Both the position numbers and the translations under genes were made by a program. Shown here piece after piece: positions 46,508-64,000 of a stretch of DNA of 64,000 nucleotides. Below the pieces are notes generated by a model. That model did not search any database. It was not told the DNA's origin and saw only the letters and a program-made list of their open reading frames with translations. The stretch's first letter is position 1, and each line of letters opens with the position of its first letter. The DNA is from Megaleporinus macrocephalus (lineage: Eukaryota > Chordata > Actinopteri > Characiformes > Anostomidae), in NCBI GenBank assembly GCA_021613375.1, contig CM038702.1:22486349-22550348 (forward strand). The letters are read 5' to 3'.

Positions 46508-47082
46508 TAGAGCTATCATGATCATGAAAAATTACGATTAACAATTGAATTTTCTTTTCTTGTTTATGCTTTAAAATGATTAAAATGCAAGCCTAAAGTT
46601 GCCAAATTGGCTGAGTAGCCATCTTACTTGCTAGCTGTGTTTACACTGCAGTTTACAGCAATGCAGGATTATGTAAAGAAGCTACATGTTCTTCACAATC
46701 CAAGCCAAAAACCCCTCATCCTGCAGAATATATGGTAAAATGTTAGATGGCTACTTTCGGCTTGTATCTTAAATAGCTGTATCGCTAACAACTAAACAAA
46801 CATTACTACTGCTCTCTAAACACACCAGGTTATATATTTTATAAGCACCACCATATCTTAATGAACGCAATGACTGCTTTATTTTATTTACATTTATTTA
46901 CTTTAACCCATCACACTCAATTCACACTCCATTCACGTTGAATTCACACTCAACTCTCATTGTGTTTGTCGCAGCACAATATCATTGTAAAATCGTAACA
47001 TGGTGGAAAACAATTCCAGTCAGGTTCAATAACTGAGACCATCTCAAATATAGGCGATTATGCAATAACCGTGACAGGCCTG
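46508..47082. mobile_element. hAT element with imperfect target duplication
   Basis: The left end is TAGAGCTATCATGATCATG and the right end, in reverse, CAGGCCTGTCACGGTTATTG. Flanks are GTGTTAAT and GTGTCAAA (6 of 8 match). The 575-bp interior carries TTCACACTCAATTC-type tandem motifs near 46,915-46,955. It is non-coding. Confidence 0.65.
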
Positions 47083-48399
47083 GTGTCAAACTCAGTTTAT
47101 GTGCACTAAAACACAGGTGTACCATTTCAAAACAGTTCAACACTTGATCCCTGGTCAAATAATGATGTGCTGAAAACTAAATCTGTTGAAGAAATAGATT
47201 GAGATGAGTAACATTAAGGTTAAGGAACTTGGGTTGTCCTGTCTGGGGGTCTGAATAGAGTTTTTTTCTTTACTTCATTGACTTGCAGCCATTGTCATGC
47301 AGTGTTTTGCTGAGATAAATTCTGCAAAAAGGTATCTTGCCAAGTGAAATGATCTTAAATGTCTTACGTATAAAACATTTCAAGATTATTGTCAGCTTAT
47401 GATCAATTTACCTACCTGATTTCTTGAAACACATTACATAGATTTACTACTTTTAAGATACTTAAACTTGCCAAGGTACATTTATTTTGCAGCAGAGATA
47501 ACTATGGATTGAATGGGTCTGAAAATCAGGCATAGCTTAACATTGTTTCAGTACTGGAAGGGAATAGCTGGTTATTTTATGCTATCATTTTAGGCGTGTC
47601 CCCAGCAGGCAATTACTACAAATGTCCATAATATATTTGTTTGATCGATGACTACAAATCCATCAATCAAGCGGACAAGTATCGCTGTCATCGGTTTCTC
47701 AGATGATAGTATGAAATACTTGACTGCCAAAAGAGCGAGTAATGAAAACATGCACACAGTTAGTAAAGGTAGATATTAATTTATGTTTTATTAATATGTT
47801 ACAAAGTTTAAAATGAATTTATTAATGCTGCAAGCATCTGTTTCAGAGATTCTATTACCAAAATAGAATATATATTCAGAAGCAGAGTGCATATCACTTT
47901 TGGTATTTTTATGTTTGCAGATGTCCTCATGCTATGTAAAGCTAAGCAGTCATACTCTTACTGTTTTAAAATTGTTATTAATCTATAATTCCTCTTTGCT
48001 AGGCACAGAGTGGAAATGAATAACAGCAGTGGTTCTCAGTCAGAGCCATTATATATTTTCTCTGCTTTTACATGCCTGAATCCAGTAACCATCAAGCCCT
48101 TCATAAGATAAATCAGGTATGTTAGATCAGAGAAATAGCAAAAGGTAGGTGGTCTGCTGGGACTGAGAGCTACTGAATACAAGCTTTTTAGTTTTCTTAT
48201 TCAGGTAGAAAGAGAGAGAACTAAGTGGGGCCTGGTTTCCCTGGTCTGCTATCGCACTGTTAAAAGAATATTCCAGAATTTTTCAACATGACATCTATCT
48301 ACTGCATCTGATCCATACTGTGGAAAATAGTCTTGATGTGTTTCCCCATACTTTCAAAAGAACCGAAAACTATATAACGATAATGGATATACATTTGAA

Positions 48400-49562
48400 G
48401 GGGACATACTATCCTCGTTTTCGATGCCATCCTTGTATTTTATGATCTACTAGAATAGATTTACATAATTTTCCCAAAACACAATTTTTTTTCTCATACT
48501 GTACATCCGTATTCATCCTCTGTCTGAAACACTGTTTTTATGCCCAGCCTCCTGATGAGATCAGTGTGCTCGGATTGATTCTCAACTCTGCCAGAACGGT
48601 ATCCCTGCTACAAGTTCCACCTCCACATCACTGTGGCTATTATTACAATGGTGTTAGCTCTGCCATGAGCAGTTTGAGCCAGAGTTTGATACTGAAAGTC
48701 AGGTAGAACAAGCTTGTGGACTTCTTCAAAAGCTGGACTGGAGCATTACGTTTCAGAGTGATAAATGTTTACTTTTTTTTACTAGTTCTCTGTGTATTGT
48801 GTGAGGAATATTTGCAGATAGGTGGGTGATAAGGATTGAGCTACGAGATTACATCATCTTGTAACATCTGCTGGATTGCTGGTATTTCAACAGGGCGTTT
48901 AAGACAACTAAGAAAAGTGGTTTCTGTGGGAAAGTGTTTCCTCCTCCAGTGTGTACTATTGCTTTATAACTTTGCAGACAAAATGCTGCATAACACATTC
49001 AAGAAAACAGAAAAGAAGCAAGAGCATTATGCCAGCCCTTCAATCCGCTCCAGCTCTTTTCTCTGTTACAAGGTGACATCATCTCATGACACAAACGGTA
49101 TTGCCGGTCAACGGACAGCTTGTTGCTTCCTCGCACAGAGAGCTAAAAAAGTAAAGCCACTCTGAAACGTTCTGCTCTGGTCTAACTTATAAAGGTGGAT
49201 TAGTTTTACCAGCTTGTTCTTCCTGACTTTCAGGATCGGACTCTGGCTCAAACTGATACAGCAAAACTTACATCACTTTAAGAATGTCCACAGCACTGTG
49301 GGGGCAAAGCTTGTAACAGCAATAGAATAAAGTAGAGCAATCACAGCACAATTGAGGTGAGTTGAGCAATCAGAGCACACTGGGATCATCGGGAGGTGGG
49401 GCTTTAACACCCAGGAGCTCTAACAAGTGAATACAGATGTACAGTATAAGAAAAATATTGTGTTTTGGGAAAACTGAAGTATGTGAATCTATTCAAGCAG
49501 ACCACAAAAATACAATTATGAACACAAAAAATGTGCATAATAGGTCATTTAATTTTTAAACT
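48400..49562. repeat. Long inverted (fold-back) repeat
   Basis: The left arm, about 48,400-48,770, is answered in reverse complement by about 49,165-49,562. Shared pieces include TTTCCCAAAACACAAT, ATACTGTACATC.GTATTCA, CAGTTTGAGCCAGAGT, CTGAAAGTCAGG.AGAACAAG and CGTTTCAGAGTG. The centre (48,780-49,160) is unique. The outer edges (GGGGACATACTAT and ATAATAGGTC) suggest a DNA transposon with long terminal inverted repeats. Confidence 0.75.
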
Positions 49563-50657
49563 ACAGACCACAAATTTTAACAGGTCTGTATAAAGATTCT
49601 GGGATCAAACAGATACGACAGACTGAATTACCAGTTTATATGACAACAGAAACTACATCTACACCACTACACTGGTAACGCATAGCCGCAAACTAGTCCC
49701 ATATCTGAAAGAACGAATCACACAGAATTACAACCTAAAACAGCTTCATTCACAAATAACCTTGAATAAAGAATTTTAAAGAAACTTACTGATGGAATTC
49801 TGCACCTGTTCACCAGCTTTTATTCTATTAAGTGTCAAAGTTATGGTGTTGTAACTGATGGTAACAGATCTTAATGGACATGAAAATGAACACATTTATA
49901 CTGTATTATTGCCATCTTCCACACAGAGATCAGTTTTTCATTAGAGAGATGTATTTTTCATTAGAGCCAGCCTAAATGAATAAATCAGGCCATCCAATCA
50001 GAGCTGAGTTCTTATCATTGCAGTCCAAACCAATGTTTTGGAAAGATGAAGGCATAACAGCTCATCTTGTTTATGGCAGAGCTTATACTACAAGCAACAG
50101 GTTTTTAATTAATTTTAATTTTAGTGTTGCTGTTTAATGTGAGGGGCTACGAGCAGAGCTTCTAAATCACCACCTGATATATAAAAACACTTTTGGGGTC
50201 GCTTATTATAAAGCTTAAATATGCTTATATGCTCAAATTATGTGTTGGTACCCTCCCCCACCTGCCCTTGTTAAAATAAAACAAAAGAAACACATCAGAC
50301 TTGGTGTGAAGGTTCCACCATATTAAAAGGTTCCACCACTTCCTTTCTTTAGAACTGAAGTTGAACAACTCTGGAGTACTCCTTTAAGATCATCCTATTT
50401 GTACAGGGGTTCAGTGTTTCCCACTATATGAGGTTCTGATGATCTCAGAGCTACAGCGTGAGGAGAAATCAGGCCCAGGACAGCAGCTAGAGAAGTTAGC
50501 TTATCCTCCTGCATAGATTAAGAGTTCAAACAGCTTTCATGCAGAAAATTGCAGGAGCACGGAGCAGCCACTGTGGAACAGTGCAGCAGGGTCCAGTGCT
50601 CTCTGCTGAGGAACCAACTGGTTATAAGTTGGTTTGTACTTTCATTTTTTGCATATG

Positions 50658-51976
50658 TACACCACCTGTAAAAAGTTTGGGGACACTTATTTTATTGTAT
50701 TGCTGTTGCCTTGAACAAGTGAACAAGAAATGCAAAGGTTTTGTTATCATAAAGCAGCTATATAAAGCCCCTGGTTAATATATTTTGTACTACATTTTTC
50801 CCAATATATGCTGCCTGGCCAAAAAATTACTTTAATACCTTTGATTGTATAATTACTCTGTTTTAGCTGGCAACAAATCTTTTGACCCAAACTGATGCAG
50901 TGAATGAACTACCATGAGGTAACCAAGATGTATCCCGTGGTTGTGGAAAACACGGTACTGTATTTCAGAATGTGTTATAGTACTGGCTTGCATCAAGCAA
51001 GGAAAACAAAGAAGACTCTGGAGGAATGGAGAATAGTCATGTGGCCCGGTATGTCCAGATTTTTCCTACTCCAGAGCATTTTGTGTCAGGGTAAGAAGAA
51101 AAGTAAATGAAGTGATTCATCCATTGAGCATATTTCCCACTGTACAAGCCTTTGGAGGCAGTGTTATGATATGGGGTTGCTTCAGTTGGTCAGGTTAAGG
51201 CTCAGCAATGTAATGTGGCAATAATCAGATAACTACATAAATGTATTGAATGATCAGGTTATGCCATCAGTAGACATTTTATTCTCTAAAGTTCTAGGAC
51301 AATGGCAAAATCCATTAGGCTGACATTGTGGGTTAGGGAGCTTGAAGAATCATTTTTACACATGAAATAGGAACCACAGAGACCTGATCTTTGGGATATG
51401 CTCACCTTTACAGAGTGGTTTGGAATGCCACAGTAAATGTGCAGTGTAATGCTAAAGTGTGCCACTTTTATTTTGGCCAGGCAGTTTATATTAAATATGT
51501 TTTTCCCCCATATGTTTAACTGTATGCTAGTCCTCTATGTATATTTAGCTTCAACTTTCACGTTCCTCTGTATTAGGATCAGGTTTTGCCTAAATAATAA
51601 AACTTTTTTGGCCCAAATATGGTTTAAAATCCTGAAAAGTTTGAGTGCTGATGGCTAATGACATTGGAACAACAGCATAACACCAAGGTAGCACTATCAC
51701 AATTACTAATATTTGCATACATGATGTTTCTCTAAATAAACATGATTAGTCTTATATGTAAAGTTAATGCAAACTAACAAATTAACTGCTTGAAACTCTT
51801 ATTATTCAGACTTATTATTCAGTAATTACTATACATTATTCTATGAAACTAATATCTAAGTTATACAGTTATGCAAATGAGGAACAAATGTGTGTGGGCC
51901 CCCATGGACTTAGACTTTAAAGGGTTAGAAGTATTTCAAAAAGCACTTTGTCCCCAAAGTTTTGACAGGCACTGTA
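50658..51976. mobile_element. Outer Tc1-like element (TIR CCTGTMAAAAGTTTGGGG type)
   Basis: The left end, TACACCACCTGTAAAAAGTT followed by TGGGGACA, matches the reverse of the right end, TACAGTGCCTGTCAAAACTT then TGGGGACA. Both start with TA. A second TIR pair is found inside at 50,807-51,488. Confidence 0.65.
50807..51488 (+). pseudogene. Inner Tc1-like element with transposase relic
   Basis: The ends share CTGCCTGGCCAAAA in inverted orientation. A plus-strand series of fragments matches Tc1 transposase, including KTKKTLEEW near 51,000 and a GGSVMIWGCFSWSG-type segment encoded around 51,151-51,195. It is broken by stops and shifts. The arrangement suggests insertion into the outer element. 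Confidence 0.65.
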
Positions 51977-52016
51977 TACAGTCCTTTGGAGTGCGATTCC
52001 TTTTTTTTTTTTTTTT

Positions 52017-52022
52017 TTTATT
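52017..52022 (-). terminator. METAP2 polyadenylation signal (candidate)
   Basis: AATAAA on the minus strand, about 155 bp after the METAP2 stop, next to an A-rich run. This would give a short 3' UTR. Confidence 0.5.
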
Positions 52023-52174
52023 TTGTTGTATAGCACGATTTCTTAGTTTAGCTGCATAACTTAAGCCATAAACAAGCACCGCCCACGGGACTGTCTCGTA
52101 GCTTTTCTCTTGACTTTTGACTTAAGTAATGGGGCTAAATGATCCTGCCATGTGAAAAATCCCCCTCTTGTGCC

Positions 52175-63380
<11,206 letters not shown>

Positions 63381-63385
63381 AGTCC

Positions 63386-63880
<495 letters not shown>

Positions 63881-64000
63881 AAATAGGCTTTAATACAAAC
63901 ATTTTTATTCTTTAAAAATCATCTGATACACTTAAATTAATTAAGAAATGAACAATATTGTTTGTGAATTGCATGAAAAATGAAATTCTAAAGAGATCCT

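Overview
The window is eukaryotic and almost certainly from a teleost fish. It carries four multi-exon vertebrate genes with GT-AG introns, and its non-coding DNA is full of fish-type repeats: many hAT and Tc1/mariner DNA transposons, a tRNA-derived SINE, long AT, GA and CA microsatellites, and two minisatellites. Species cannot be fixed from sequence alone.

Layout. (1) About 1-16,830, minus strand: SCYL2, the 5' part only (first 365 codons in seven coding exons, plus two candidate 5'-UTR exons). The rest lies to the left of the window. Its introns hold three hAT elements and two related 29-bp minisatellites. (2) 16,970-18,000: a 1-kb purine-rich tract just upstream of the SCYL2 promoter. (3) 19,718-28,784, minus strand: DEPDC4, complete, nine coding exons, 542 codons, DEP domain in exon 2. 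(4) 28,785-33,735: the region between the divergent DEPDC4 and USP44 promoters, with YY1-like, ETS-like and CRE-like sites. (5) 33,736-41,534, plus strand: USP44, complete, seven coding exons, 692 codons, with zinc finger and USP catalytic residues present. A hAT BED-finger fossil, a Tc1 pseudogene and a small hAT sit in one intron. (6) 41,535-52,174: gene-free convergent intergenic region packed with transposon relics. (7) 52,175-61,357, minus strand: METAP2, the last seven coding exons. All six metal- or substrate-contacting active-site residues are visible. The lysine-rich N-terminal exons lie beyond the right edge.

The four genes are not an operon and share no pathway: SCYL2 acts in clathrin and membrane trafficking, DEPDC4 is poorly characterised, USP44 is a nuclear deubiquitinase of the mitotic checkpoint and histone H2B, and METAP2 removes initiator methionine. 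They belong to one conserved block (human 12q22-q23), where USP44 and METAP2 are also convergent neighbours and SCYL2 and DEPDC4 are neighbours.

Exon boundaries were placed by hand from splice sites and reading frame. In all four genes every junction keeps phase. Nothing convincingly new as a protein system was seen. The most unusual items are a paired 29-bp minisatellite duplication with shared flanks, a hairpin repeat found in the first introns of two different genes, a GC-AG intron in SCYL2, and several nested or inverted transposon arrangements.
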